Shown piece after piece: positions 6,216 to 14,343 of a DNA stretch of 64,000 nt. Positions within the stretch are counted from its first letter, which is position 1; each line of letters opens with the position of its first letter. Location of the stretch: contig JAGFXX010000001.1 of NCBI GenBank assembly GCA_017599285.1, positions 2,942,501 through 3,006,500 on the forward strand, given 5' to 3'. This DNA comes from Cereibacter azotoformans (GTDB taxonomy: Bacteria > Pseudomonadota > Alphaproteobacteria > Rhodobacterales > Rhodobacteraceae). The notes under the pieces were generated by a model that was not told the origin of the DNA, did not search any database, and saw only the letters and a program-made list of their open reading frames with translations. Made by a program: the position numbers and the translations under genes.

Positions 6216-7528
6216 CGGACGGGCGGACGTTCAATCCACCGCCGGGGTGGCCCAAGCCGCCTAAGGGGTGGACGCCACCCAAGGACTGGAAGCCCGACCC
6301 AAACTGGCCTGCCATGCCTGAGGGATGGGTACTCTGGGTATCCGACGCTGGCGACACGCCTCAGGCGGCGCCAGTGATGGAGAGGATTAATGATTCGACT
6401 GAACCGGAAGCTCCACACGACGAACTCTTCGCATTGAAGGCCGAGTTGGCGAGGCTACGGGCGCAATTGGCGGCCAATCCATCGACGGAAACCATCTCTT
6501 TCGATGACCAGAAGATCCTGCAGGATATCGGTATTTACCGATACCATCATCCCCTCGAGAACGCCGCAGGATATAGAGCCGAACTCGAACGGATCGAGAT
6601 TGAGGTGGCCAAGGTCGTGCGGGAGCAAGAGGCCATCGAGGTCTCGTCTACGTTTACGTTCGAGAACTCACTGGCGGCGGGCCGGAAGCTGTCGAACGAC
6701 CTCGGGAAGCTGATGCTTCGTGCCTACAACGCCGAATGCGATAACTGCATCCGTTCACTTCGTACCGGGAATGCCGAAGTCGCCAAAAAGCGGATAGAAG
6801 CGTCGCGCCAGGCGATCGCGAAGCTGGGCAAGATCATGGAGATGCAGATCAGCGCGCGATACCACGATCTCCGAGTGCGGGAGATCGAACTGACGGCCGA
6901 CTGGCTAATGAAGAAGCAGGAAGAGAAGGAAGCGGAAAGGGAAAACAGGGCTAGACTTCGCGAGGAGAAACGCGTGGAAAGGGAGTTCGCTGAGGAGAGA
7001 GAGAGGCTGGCCAAGGAGAAGCAGCACCTCGAGAACGCCATTGAGGCCCTTCGGGAAAAGGGAGAGAGAAACCCTGACCTAGAGGCGAACCTTTTGGCGT
7101 TGGAGGAAGCCATAAAGCAAAACGAATATCGGCTGGCAAATATCAGGTCCGGCTATGTTTACGTCATCTCGAACCGGGGGGCATTCGGCACCAACGTCGT
7201 CAAGATCGGTTTAACAAGACGGCTTGAACCGAATGATCGCATCTCGGAGCTCGGCGGCGCATCCGTTCCCTTTCGATTCGATGTTCATGCCCTTTTCTTT
7301 TCCGAAGACGCCGTGTCATTAGAGAATGAGCTTCATAACCACTTTCGCGACAGAGCTCTGAATGCAGTGAATGCCCGCAAGGAGTTCTTCTTTGCGACAC
7401 CTGCCGAGGTTCGTGACGTCCTCATGGACAAGGTCGGAAGTCTTCTCGAGTTCTCGGAGGTAGGAGAAGCGCTGGAATTTCATCAGTCAAGAAAATATTG
7501 GCCGGAACGACCGGAAGAACTGAAATAG
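6212..7528 (+). CDS. DUF4041-like coiled-coil GIY-YIG (T5orf172) nuclease
   Basis: A 438-residue protein in four parts. Residues 8-43 are a Trp/Pro repeat (PPGWPKPPKGW, PPKDWKPDPNWP, GWVLWV) like the N-terminal motif seen in many actinobacterial proteins. A short coiled coil covers 70-88. A DUF4041-like helical region runs from about 97 to 310, ending in a long charged coiled coil. A C-terminal GIY-YIG domain of the T5orf172/MUG113 kind covers 314-404: YVYVISN (315-321), KIGLTR (331-336), Arg343, and Glu371/Glu373 in LENELHNHF. It is coupled to the upstream coiled-coil gene by ATGA. Proteins of this type occur in phages and in defence islands. Nuclease activity is inferred from the motif; the biological role is not established. 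Confidence 0.8.
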   Translation: MTDGRTFNPPPGWPKPPKGWTPPKDWKPDPNWPAMPEGWVLWVSDAGDTPQAAPVMERINDSTEPEAPHDELFALKAELARLRAQLAANPSTETISFDDQKILQDIGIYRYHHPLENAAGYRAELERIEIEVAKVVREQEAIEVSSTFTFENSLAAGRKLSNDLGKLMLRAYNAECDNCIRSLRTGNAEVAKKRIEASRQAIAKLGKIMEMQISARYHDLRVREIELTADWLMKKQEEKEAERENRARLREEKRVEREFAEERERLAKEKQHLENAIEALREKGERNPDLEANLLALEEAIKQNEYRLANIRSGYVYVISNRGAFGTNVVKIGLTRRLEPNDRISELGGASVPFRFDVHALFFSEDAVSLENELHNHFRDRALNAVNARKEFFFATPAEVRDVLMDKVGSLLEFSEVGEALEFHQSRKYWPERPEELK

Positions 7529-8000
7529 ATAATGGCTCTGGGCTGAAAGTCCTGGAAGGCATGAATCTAAATCATATGGCCGCTCGTGCCGTGTATGGTA
7601 GTCTGCATGTATGTAAACCCTAAAAAGTGGCGCCTTCGAATGGCTGCTTCTGCGCTTGGCGCACCTCAAGTGCCGGATGCCGCGAATGTCAGGTCTCCGC
7701 CCGGTCATGCCTACACCGGACCTCGCGCTGCGCTCCGCACGACCGACTGCTCAGGGCTGAAGCGGTCATCATGCTTCGAGCCTCATGGATCTCCCGAGCC
7801 CTGTACGCTGCGCGGGGCGGCCGAAGAGGCGCCGCCTTCTCGACCTGCGCATGGTCCGGTCTCGCCCACCTTGAGGGTGCGGACCGTGTCCTCAAGGGAG
7901 CCGCTCGATTGGCCGGAACCTCGCGTCTGCCGCTACAAGTGTCCCACGGTCCCGAAAAATGGGACACCCTCCGTTGTTTTGGCAGGACAGAATGCTGGAA
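7529..8000. other. Gene-free region between island genes and tRNA
   Basis: 472 bp. Short frames exist on both strands but have Arg/Pro/Ser-rich translations without ribosome sites, and I do not believe any of them. The only structure I see is the inverted repeat at 7939-7967. This stretch should contain the island-side attachment region next to the tRNA 3' end. Confidence 0.5.
7939..7967. repeat. Inverted repeat near the tRNA
   Basis: GTGTCCCA (7939-7946) and TGGGACAC (7960-7967) are perfect 8-bp arms around 13 bp. It lies 34 bp from the encoded CCA end of the tRNA, on the island side. It may be a transcription stop for the tRNA or the last island gene, or an integrase-binding site. No T-run clearly supports a terminator. 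Confidence 0.5.
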
Positions 8001-8076
8001 TGGTAGGCCCGGAGGGACTCGAACCCCCAACCAAGGCGTTATGAGCGCCCTGCTCTGACCATTGAGCTACAGGCCC
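8001..8076 (-). tRNA. tRNA with CAU anticodon (Ile2 more likely than Met)
   Basis: A 76-nt cloverleaf with encoded CCA (8001-8003). The acceptor is GGGCCTG pairing with CGGGCCT (one G-U at each of positions 1 and 6). The D arm begins TAGCTCA, the anticodon loop is CTCATAA on a GGCG/CGCC stem, and the T arm is GGGGG-TTCGAGT-CCCTC. The anticodon is CAU. It lacks the initiator features. The AGAGCAG and CTTGGTT context is closer to the lysidine-modified tRNA-Ile2 than to elongator Met, but sequence alone does not settle this. Its 3' end faces the integrase-bearing island, as expected for a tRNA-integrated element. Confidence 0.88.
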
Positions 8077-8086
8077 GGATGGAGTC

Positions 8087-8115
8087 CGGTTAAGGCCTCG
8101 CCGCAGGCGGGTCAA
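8087..8115 (-). promoter_or_regulatory. tRNA promoter
   Basis: On the minus strand, TTGACC (8115-8110) and TAACCG (8092-8087) are separated by 17 bp and lie about 10 bp before the tRNA 5' end. This is a reasonable sigma-70-type promoter. A 7-bp hairpin (8120-8136, GCTTCGC-GTT-GCGAAGC) lies just upstream, between this promoter and purM. Confidence 0.55.
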
Positions 8116-8183
8116 GCGTGCTTCGCGTTGCGAAGCCAGCGGAGATCGTCTAGAGCGGCCGCAGGCAGCTGCAGGGATGAAAG

Positions 8184-9230
8184 ATGGCCGAACAGCAGAA
8201 GGGTCTGACCTACGCAGACGCAGGCGTGGACATCGACGCCGGCAACGCGCTCGTCGAGCGGATCAAGCCCGCCGCACGGCGCACGGCGCGTCCCGGCACA
8301 GTCTCGGGCCTGGGTGGGTTCGGCGCGCTCTTCGACCTGAAGGCCGCGGGCTACCGTGACCCGGTGCTGGTGGCGGCCACGGACGGGGTGGGAACCAAGC
8401 TGCGCATCGCCATCGACACGGGCGAAGTGGATACGATCGGCATCGACCTCGTGGCCATGTGCGTGAACGACCTCGTCTGCCAAGGGGCAGAGCCGCTTTT
8501 CTTCCTCGACTATTTCGCCACGGGCAAGCTCGAGCTGGATCAGGCGGCCCGCATCATCGAAGGCATTGCCGAAGGATGCGCGGCCTCGGGATGCGCCCTC
8601 ATCGGGGGGGAGACCGCCGAGATGCCGGGCATGTACCACAAGGGGGACTTCGACCTTGCGGGCTTCGCCGTGGGCGCAATGGAGCGTGGCGCGGACCTGC
8701 CGCGAGGGGTCGCGGCGGGCGACGTGCTGCTCGGGCTCGCATCCAACGGGGTCCATTCCAACGGCTATTCCTTCGTGCGCAAGGTCGTCGAACTCTCGGG
8801 GCTCGCCTGGGATGCGCCGTCGCCGTTCGGCGGGGACAGCCTGGGGCGGGCGCTGCTGGCGCCGACGCGGCTCTATGTGACGCAGGCTCTGGCCGCCGTC
8901 CGCGCGGGCGGCGTCCATGCGCTGGCCCACATCACGGGCGGCGGGCTCACCGAGAACCTGCCGCGGGTGCTGCCCGAGGGGCTGGGCGCGCGCATCGACC
9001 TCGGCGCGTGGGACCTGCCGCCGGTGTTCCGCTGGCTCGCCGAGACCGCCGCGATGGCCGAGCCGGAGCTTCTCAAGACGTTCAACTGCGGCATCGGCAT
9101 GATTGTGGTGGTTGCCGCCGACCGCGCCGACGCGATCGCGGCCCTGCTTGAGGCCGAGGGCGAGACCGTCACGCGCATCGGCGAAGTGATCCCCGGCCAG
9201 GGTGTGAGCTACGACGGCCGCCTGCTGTGA
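8184..9230 (+). CDS. purM: Phosphoribosylformylglycinamidine cyclo-ligase
   Basis: A 348-residue AIR synthetase that closes the imidazole ring using ATP, fifth step of purine synthesis. It begins with the family pattern [22 protein letters not shown] and contains [11 protein letters not shown], the [11 protein letters not shown] loop and the glycine-rich [16 protein letters not shown], all typical of the PurM fold. Length is normal (about 345). Its stop overlaps the purN GTG start by four bases (GTGA), so the pair forms a translationally coupled operon. The start is ATG 8184, with AGGGA and AAAG just upstream. Confidence 0.97.
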   Translation: MAEQQKGLTYADAGVDIDAGNALVERIKPAARRTARPGTVSGLGGFGALFDLKAAGYRDPVLVAATDGVGTKLRIAIDTGEVDTIGIDLVAMCVNDLVCQGAEPLFFLDYFATGKLELDQAARIIEGIAEGCAASGCALIGGETAEMPGMYHKGDFDLAGFAVGAMERGADLPRGVAAGDVLLGLASNGVHSNGYSFVRKVVELSGLAWDAPSPFGGDSLGRALLAPTRLYVTQALAAVRAGGVHALAHITGGGLTENLPRVLPEGLGARIDLGAWDLPPVFRWLAETAAMAEPELLKTFNCGIGMIVVVAADRADAIAALLEAEGETVTRIGEVIPGQGVSYDGRLL

Positions 9231-9817
9231 AACGTGTCGCCGTCCTGATCTCGGGCGGAGGCTCGAACATGCTGGCTCTCGTGCGCAGCATGGTGGGGGA
9301 TCATCCGGCGCGGCCGGTTCTGGTGGCCTCGAACGACCCCGAGGCGGGGGGGCTTGCCCGGGCCGCGGCACTCGGCGTGCCGGTTGCGGCGGTGGATCAC
9401 CGGCCGTTCCGGGGCGACCGCGCCGCCTTCGAGGCGGCCCTGCTCGAGCCGATCCTCGCGGCCGACGCGGACATTCTGTGTCTTGCCGGCTTCATGCGCG
9501 TGCTGACGGCCGATTTCGTCGCGCGTTTCGAGGGGCGGATGCTGAACATCCATCCCTCGTTGCTGCCCAAGTATCAGGGGTTGCACACGCACCGGCGGGC
9601 GCTCGAGGCCGGCGACACCGAGGCGGGCTGCACCGTGCATGAGGTGACGGCCGCGCTGGACGACGGGCCGATCCTCGGACAGGCGCGGGTGCCGGTGCTG
9701 GCCGGGGATACGCCCGACAGCCTGGCCGCCCGGGTGCTTGCGCGCGAACATGTGCTTTATCCGGCCGTTCTGCGCCGTTTTGCATCGGGCGACCGCACGC
9801 CGATCTGGCTGGCCTGA
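9227..9817 (+). CDS. purN: Phosphoribosylglycinamide formyltransferase
   Basis: A 196-residue GAR transformylase transferring a formyl group from 10-formyl-tetrahydrofolate to GAR in purine synthesis. It shows [10 protein letters not shown] at the N-terminus for phosphate binding, the catalytic [16 protein letters not shown] stretch, and a DDGPILGQ loop carrying the conserved Asp. The GTG start at 9227 overlaps the purM stop. Family length is usual, and the purM-purN order is conserved in many bacteria. Confidence 0.97.
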   Translation: MKRVAVLISGGGSNMLALVRSMVGDHPARPVLVASNDPEAGGLARAAALGVPVAAVDHRPFRGDRAAFEAALLEPILAADADILCLAGFMRVLTADFVARFEGRMLNIHPSLLPKYQGLHTHRRALEAGDTEAGCTVHEVTAALDDGPILGQARVPVLAGDTPDSLAARVLAREHVLYPAVLRRFASGDRTPIWLA

Positions 9818-9911
9818 CCCAAGCGCCCATCGGTCTTTCCTTTTCTCCTCACGGCGCCTATAGCGGAAGGCGCGGGACGAACCCGTGTGAACCCCGAGAC
9901 GCGGGATCTGG

Positions 9912-11069
9912 ATGAAGACGATCACCACCACCGAGGCGCTGGCCGCCTTCTGCGAGGCCGCCAAGGCCGCCCCCTATGTCACGATCGACACGGAGTTCCT
10001 GCGCGAACGCACCTACTGGTCCAAGCTCTGCCTGATCCAGATGGCGCTTCCCGGCAAGACTGGCGAGGCGGTTCTCGTCGATCCGGTCGAGGCGCCCGAC
10101 ATGTCGCTCGAACCGCTCTACGACCTGTTCCGGCACGAGCCGACGGTCAAGGTGTTCCACGCAGCCCGGCAGGATCTCGAGATCTTCTTCGTCGAAGGCA
10201 GGGTTTTCCCCACGCCGCTGTTCGATACGCAGGTGGCCGCGATGGTCTGCGGCTTTGGCGAGCAGGTGGGCTATGAGACGCTGGTCAAGAAGATCGCGCG
10301 CGAGCAGCTGGACAAGACCTCGCGCTTCACCGACTGGTCGCGCCGGCCGCTGAGCGACGCGCAGAAGACCTATGCCATTGCCGACGTGACGCATCTGCGG
10401 GTGATCTACGAGTGGCTCTCGGCCCAGATCGAGAAGAACGGCCGGCAGCGGTGGGTCGAGGAAGAGCTGGCGATCCTCACCGACCCCGAGACCTACACCG
10501 TCCGCCCCGAGGAAGCCTGGCTGCGGATCAAGACCCGCACCACCTCGGGCCGCTTCCTTGCGGTGGTCAAGGAGCTTGCGCGCTTCCGCGAGGAATATGC
10601 GCAGAAGAACAACGTTCCGCGCTCGCGGGTGCTCAAGGACGATGCCCTTCTCGAGATCGCCTCGACGCGGCCGACGAATGTCGAGGAACTGGGTCGCTCG
10701 CGGCTCTTGCTGCGCGAGGGCCGGCGGGGGGATATCGCGGACGGGATCCTCGCTGCGGTCAAGGCGGGGATGGAGGTGAAGGCCGAGGATCTTCCCAAGC
10801 CCGACCTGTCCCGCGAGCAGCTTCAGGTGAACCCGGCCCTGGCCGATCTGCTGCGGGTGCTGCTGAAGGCCAAGTCGGAGAGCCTTGGTGTGGCGGCCCG
10901 GCTGATTGCCTCGGCCTCGGATCTCGACGCCATCGCGGCGGGCGAGCGCGACCTGCCGACGCTCAAGGGTTGGCGGCTGGAAGCCTTCGGCGCCGATGCG
11001 CTGCGGCTCTGCCGGGGTGAGATCGCGCTTTCGGCCAAGGGCAACGATGTGCGGGTGGTCAAGCTCTGA
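9912..11069 (+). CDS. rnd: Ribonuclease D
   Basis: A 385-residue 3'-to-5' exoribonuclease acting in tRNA 3' maturation and stable-RNA turnover. The DEDD exonuclease residues are visible: IDTEF (about 25-29), a central Asp in HAARQDLEIFF, and YAIADVTHL for the fourth acidic site with its Tyr. The C-terminal half has the HRDC-type helical regions (for example LLKAKSESLGVAARLIAS). It follows purN by 94 bp with no terminator I can see, so it may have its own promoter. Length matches the family. Confidence 0.94.
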   Translation: MKTITTTEALAAFCEAAKAAPYVTIDTEFLRERTYWSKLCLIQMALPGKTGEAVLVDPVEAPDMSLEPLYDLFRHEPTVKVFHAARQDLEIFFVEGRVFPTPLFDTQVAAMVCGFGEQVGYETLVKKIAREQLDKTSRFTDWSRRPLSDAQKTYAIADVTHLRVIYEWLSAQIEKNGRQRWVEEELAILTDPETYTVRPEEAWLRIKTRTTSGRFLAVVKELARFREEYAQKNNVPRSRVLKDDALLEIASTRPTNVEELGRSRLLLREGRRGDIADGILAAVKAGMEVKAEDLPKPDLSREQLQVNPALADLLRVLLKAKSESLGVAARLIASASDLDAIAAGERDLPTLKGWRLEAFGADALRLCRGEIALSAKGNDVRVVKL

Positions 11070-11076
11070 CAGGTTG

Positions 11077-11100
11077 CGCGGCGGCCGGGTGGCCGCCGCG
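11077..11100. terminator. Hairpin between convergent genes
   Basis: Perfect 10-bp stem CGCGGCGGCC (11077-11086) and GGCCGCCGCG (11091-11100) with a GGGT loop, in the 36-bp gap between rnd (plus) and the lipoprotein gene (minus). There is no T-run, but position and stability suggest a bidirectional stop. Confidence 0.5.
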
Positions 11101-11105
11101 GCACC

Positions 11106-11558
11106 TCAGCGGCGGCTGGTGAGGGCGTTGCCGGCGGCCACGACCGTTATCTGGTTGATCGAGCGGAGCTGGTAGGCCGACAGGAACGCGCCCACCGTCA
11201 CCTCGCGCGAGGCCTGGGTCGAGACGGCCGCGGGGCCCGGCGGGGGCAGGGCTCGGAACTCGTAGGTGATCACGCCATCCTGAACCGGCCGCGCGACAAG
11301 CTCGGCGTCCCAGTAGCCCTGGGTGGGCGGCAGACCCACCGCACGGATCACGGCGCCGCCCCGGTTCGGCTCCACATCAAGCGAGACGACCTGCGCCATC
11401 AGCGGGCGCGCGTCCTGCGCCGGACCCGAAGGGGCCGCGGGGGCCAGGGTCGCGGGTGCGGCCTCGGAACCGCCGAACCAGTTCAGCGGATTGAGCCGCG
11501 AGCCGCAGGCCCCGAGTGCCAGGACCAGCGCGAGCCCCACGAGCAGCGGTCGTCTCAT
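11106..11558 (-). CDS. Putative lipoprotein
   Basis: A 150-residue exported lipoprotein. The signal peptide MRRPLLVGLALVLALGACG has a clear lipobox LGAC with Cys18. An Ala/Pro-rich linker (about 30-52) follows, then a beta-rich domain (VVSLDVEPNRGGAVIRAVG; GYWDAELV) of unknown function and a C-terminus ending INQITVVAAGNALTSRR. It probably sits in the envelope, facing the periplasm. AAGGA precedes the ATG. It is divergent from sufE across 129 bp. No specific family recognised. Confidence 0.8.
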   Translation of the reverse strand: MRRPLLVGLALVLALGACGSRLNPLNWFGGSEAAPATLAPAAPSGPAQDARPLMAQVVSLDVEPNRGGAVIRAVGLPPTQGYWDAELVARPVQDGVITYEFRALPPPGPAAVSTQASREVTVGAFLSAYQLRSINQITVVAAGNALTSRR

Positions 11559-11687
11559 TCCTTCATCCCCCGCATCTTTTCCTGCCCATTGGCTAGCCTA
11601 TGCGGCGGGCTTTGAAAAGCACGGGCGCACAGGGCTGGACCTGACGCGGCTCGGTGATTACCTCTGGCGGCAGGAACGGAGAAGACC

Positions 11688-12116
11688 ATGGCCACGCAAG
11701 CCTTCGAAGACATCGCCGAGACGTTCGACTTCCTGGACGACTGGGAGGATCGATACCGCCATGTGATCGAGCTTGGGAAGGCGATGCCCCCGCTGGACGA
11801 GGCGTTCAAGGTGCCCTCGACCAAGGTGGAGGGGTGCGCGAGCCAGGTCTGGATCCGGCCGGTGATCAAGGGAGAGGGCGGGGCGGCGCGCTTCGACTTT
11901 CACGGCGACAGCGATGCGATGATCGTGCGCGGCCTGATCGCCGTGCTGCACGCGCTTTATTCCGGTCTCACGGTGGCCGAGGTGGGGAAGGTCGATGCCG
12001 CGCACGAATTGACGCGGCTCGGGCTCGACCAGCATCTTTCGTCGCAACGGTCCAATGGACTGCGCGCGATGGTCGAGCGGATCCGCCGCGTCTCGGCCGA
12101 GGCGGCGGCGGCCTGA
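11688..12116 (+). CDS. sufE: SufE-family sulfur acceptor
   Basis: A 142-residue SufE protein, which takes persulfide sulfur from the cysteine desulfurase SufS and passes it to the Fe-S scaffold. The active cysteine is Cys50 in KVEGCASQVW, and the surrounding PLDEAF(K)VPSTKVEGC and LTRLGLDQHLSSQRSNGL patterns are typical. Length is normal. The gene stands away from any suf operon in this window. Its C-terminus meets a convergent DUF427 gene. Confidence 0.94.
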   Translation: MATQAFEDIAETFDFLDDWEDRYRHVIELGKAMPPLDEAFKVPSTKVEGCASQVWIRPVIKGEGGAARFDFHGDSDAMIVRGLIAVLHALYSGLTVAEVGKVDAAHELTRLGLDQHLSSQRSNGLRAMVERIRRVSAEAAAA

Positions 12117-12138
12117 CGGTGCCCGCCGCCCTGCGCCG

Positions 12139-12480
12139 TCAGTACTGGCCGACCTTGGTGACGTCCGGCGCGAAGGCGAGATAGCCCGCAATCGCCTCGA
12201 GCCCTTCCCTGGGCGATTCGTAGGACCAGGCCGCGTCCTTCAGCGTGCCGTTGACGCCCACGATCGAGTAATAGCTCGCCTCGCCCTTGAAGGGGCAGGC
12301 GGTGGTCTTGTCGCTCTTGTCGAACATGACCATCGCCACATCCTCGCGCGGGAAATAGATCACCGGGTCGCGGCTGCCCTCGGTCAGTTCGATCGCGTTG
12401 AGGGTTTCGCCCAGAACAGCCGAGTCCGTCCGAATGACCCACTTGCCCTCGGCCTTGCGCAGGTGAATGTGATCGTTCAT
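12139..12480 (-). CDS. DUF427 domain protein
   Basis: A 113-residue single-domain protein with the DUF427 signature: [34 protein letters not shown], then [16 protein letters not shown] and a C-terminal [21 protein letters not shown]. The biochemical role of the family is unknown. I used the ATG at 12480 because GAGGGA lies seven bases upstream; the frame could extend to 12513 but without a ribosome site. It is convergent with sufE and 66 bp downstream of the aminopeptidase gene's mirror boundary. Confidence 0.85.
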   Translation of the reverse strand: MNDHIHLRKAEGKWVIRTDSAVLGETLNAIELTEGSRDPVIYFPREDVAMVMFDKSDKTTACPFKGEASYYSIVGVNGTLKDAAWSYESPREGLEAIAGYLAFAPDVTKVGQY

Positions 12481-12546
12481 CGGAAAGTCCCTCACTGTGC
12501 TGCAATGCAGCAAATCATGCCGCCGCGTCAGCCGCGGGGCAAGAGG

Positions 12547-14343
12547 TCAAAGAGGCGCAGCCGCCGCCCCCAGCCACGCCCGCGCCGGGGGTGAGAGGCG
12601 CGATCCGATCCTTTCGAGAACATCCGCATGGTAGGCATCCAGCCATTCCCGCTCGGGCAGCGAGAGACGGTGGGGCAGGATCAGCCGCCGGTCGAACGGC
12701 ACGAAGGTCAGGGTTTCGAACGACAGCTGCCGGCGATGATCGCCAAGCGCCGGCGCTTCCTCGACGACGATCAGGTTTTCCAGCCGGATGCCGAAGGCGC
12801 CCTCGCGGTAGTAGCCCGGCTCGTTCGAGAGGATCATGCCCGGCTCGAGCGGCACCTCCGAGATGCGGGCAATCCGCTGCGGTCCCTCGTGGACCGAGAG
12901 GAAGGCGCCGACGCCGTGGCCGGTGCCATGATCGTAGTCCTGTCCCGCAAGCCACAGCGGGTAACGCGCCAGCGCATCAAGGTCGCGCCCGGCGAGACCT
13001 TTCGGCCAGCGCGCGCGGCTGATGGCGATCAGGCCCTGCAGCACCCGCGTGTAGCACTCGCGCGCCTCCTCGCCGGGGTCGCCCACGGCAATGGTGCGGG
13101 TGATGTCGGTCGTGCCATCGGCATATTGCGCACCCGAATCGACGAGCAGCAGCTCGTCCCGCTGCACGGGGCGGTTCGAGCCCTCGGTCACGCGGTAATG
13201 CATGATCGCGCCGTTGGGCCCTGCGCCGCAGATCGTGTCGAAGCTGATGTCGTGGAGCGCGTTGGTTGCCCGGCGGAAGCCCTCGAGCGCGGTCACCACG
13301 GCGATTTCCGTGAGGCCGCCCTTTGGCGCCTCGGCGTCGAGCCAGCAGAGGAACTCGACCATCGCGGCCCCGTCGCGCAGGTGGGCGTCGCGCATGCCGG
13401 CAATCTCGGCCGGGGTCTTGCAGGCCTTTGGCAGCCGGCAGGGATCGTCGCCGTCGGCCACCTCGATCCCGGCATCCTGCAGCTCGAGCGTCACGGCCAG
13501 CGGGGCGGTCTTGCGATCCACCTGAACCGGGCCGCCGAGCGTGCGCAGGGCCGGCACGAAGGCCTGCGGCGGGCGCAGGGTCACACCCTGGCCCAGATGC
13601 ACGAGGGTTGCCTCGTCGAACTTCGCGGCGTCGGCAAAGAGCGTCACGCGGGCGTCGTCATGCAGCACGGCAAAGGCGTGCAGCACCGGATTGCGCGGCA
13701 CATCGGCGCCCCGGATGTTCAGCAGCCAGCAGATCGAGTCCGGCAGCGTCAGGACCGCGGCCTTGCGCCCGGCGAGGCCAAGCGCAGCCGCGAGGCGTTG
13801 GCGCTTGGCCTCGCCCGTCTCGCCTGCGAGGGCGTCGGGATGGGCAAAGGCGCGCCCCATCGGTGCCTCGGGCTGGTCGGCCCAGAGCCGGTCGAGCGGG
13901 TTCTCCACCGCGCGCAGGCTGATGTCGGAGCCCGCCAGCGCCGCCTCGAGCCGCGAGATCTCATCGGCCGTATGGAGCCAGGGATCGAAGCCGATCGTGC
14001 CTTGGGAAAGATTTTCACGCAGCCAGTCACCCGGCTGCACCTCGGGCCAGGGAACGGGCGTGAAATGGCCGGGATCCACCTGATGCTTCACCTGAACCCG
14101 GTAGCGGCCGTCGATGAAGACGCCCGCGAGGTCGGGCAGCACGATGCAGAAGCCGGCCGATCCGGTAAAGCCCGTCAGCCACTGGAGACGCTCGTCCCGG
14201 GCGGCCACATATTCGCCCTGATGGGCATCCGAGCGTGGAACGATGAACCCCGTCAGCCCGTCGGCCGCCAGCGCCGCGCGCAGCGCCGCAAGCCGGGCCG
14301 GCCCCTGGGCCGGGGAGGAAGTCGCATGGAACGTCTGGAACAT
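12547..14343 (-). CDS. Xaa-Pro aminopeptidase (M24B)
   Basis: A 598-residue aminopeptidase P of the long, three-domain type. It has two creatinase-like N-terminal domains (GFIVPRSDAHQGEYV; then a second from about 150 to 300) and a pita-bread catalytic domain with the five metal ligands in LLVDSGAQYADGTTDITRT (Asp, Asp), DHGTGHGVG (His), LSNEPGYY (Glu) and RLENLIVV (Glu). It releases N-terminal residues preceding proline in the cytoplasm. Its ATG overlaps the cobT stop by one base (TGATG), so it is the last gene of the cobS operon, although no functional link to cobalamin is known. Confidence 0.94.
   Translation of the reverse strand: MFQTFHATSSPAQGPARLAALRAALAADGLTGFIVPRSDAHQGEYVAARDERLQWLTGFTGSAGFCIVLPDLAGVFIDGRYRVQVKHQVDPGHFTPVPWPEVQPGDWLRENLSQGTIGFDPWLHTADEISRLEAALAGSDISLRAVENPLDRLWADQPEAPMGRAFAHPDALAGETGEAKRQRLAAALGLAGRKAAVLTLPDSICWLLNIRGADVPRNPVLHAFAVLHDDARVTLFADAAKFDEATLVHLGQGVTLRPPQAFVPALRTLGGPVQVDRKTAPLAVTLELQDAGIEVADGDDPCRLPKACKTPAEIAGMRDAHLRDGAAMVEFLCWLDAEAPKGGLTEIAVVTALEGFRRATNALHDISFDTICGAGPNGAIMHYRVTEGSNRPVQRDELLLVDSGAQYADGTTDITRTIAVGDPGEEARECYTRVLQGLIAISRARWPKGLAGRDLDALARYPLWLAGQDYDHGTGHGVGAFLSVHEGPQRIARISEVPLEPGMILSNEPGYYREGAFGIRLENLIVVEEAPALGDHRRQLSFETLTFVPFDRRLILPHRLSLPEREWLDAYHADVLERIGSRLSPPARAWLGAAAAPL

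Noticed and set aside
8120-8136. 7-bp hairpin GCTTCGC-GTT-GCGAAGC as a terminator
   Set aside because: No T-run on either side and it lies upstream of both the tRNA and purM, so there is no transcript it would obviously end.
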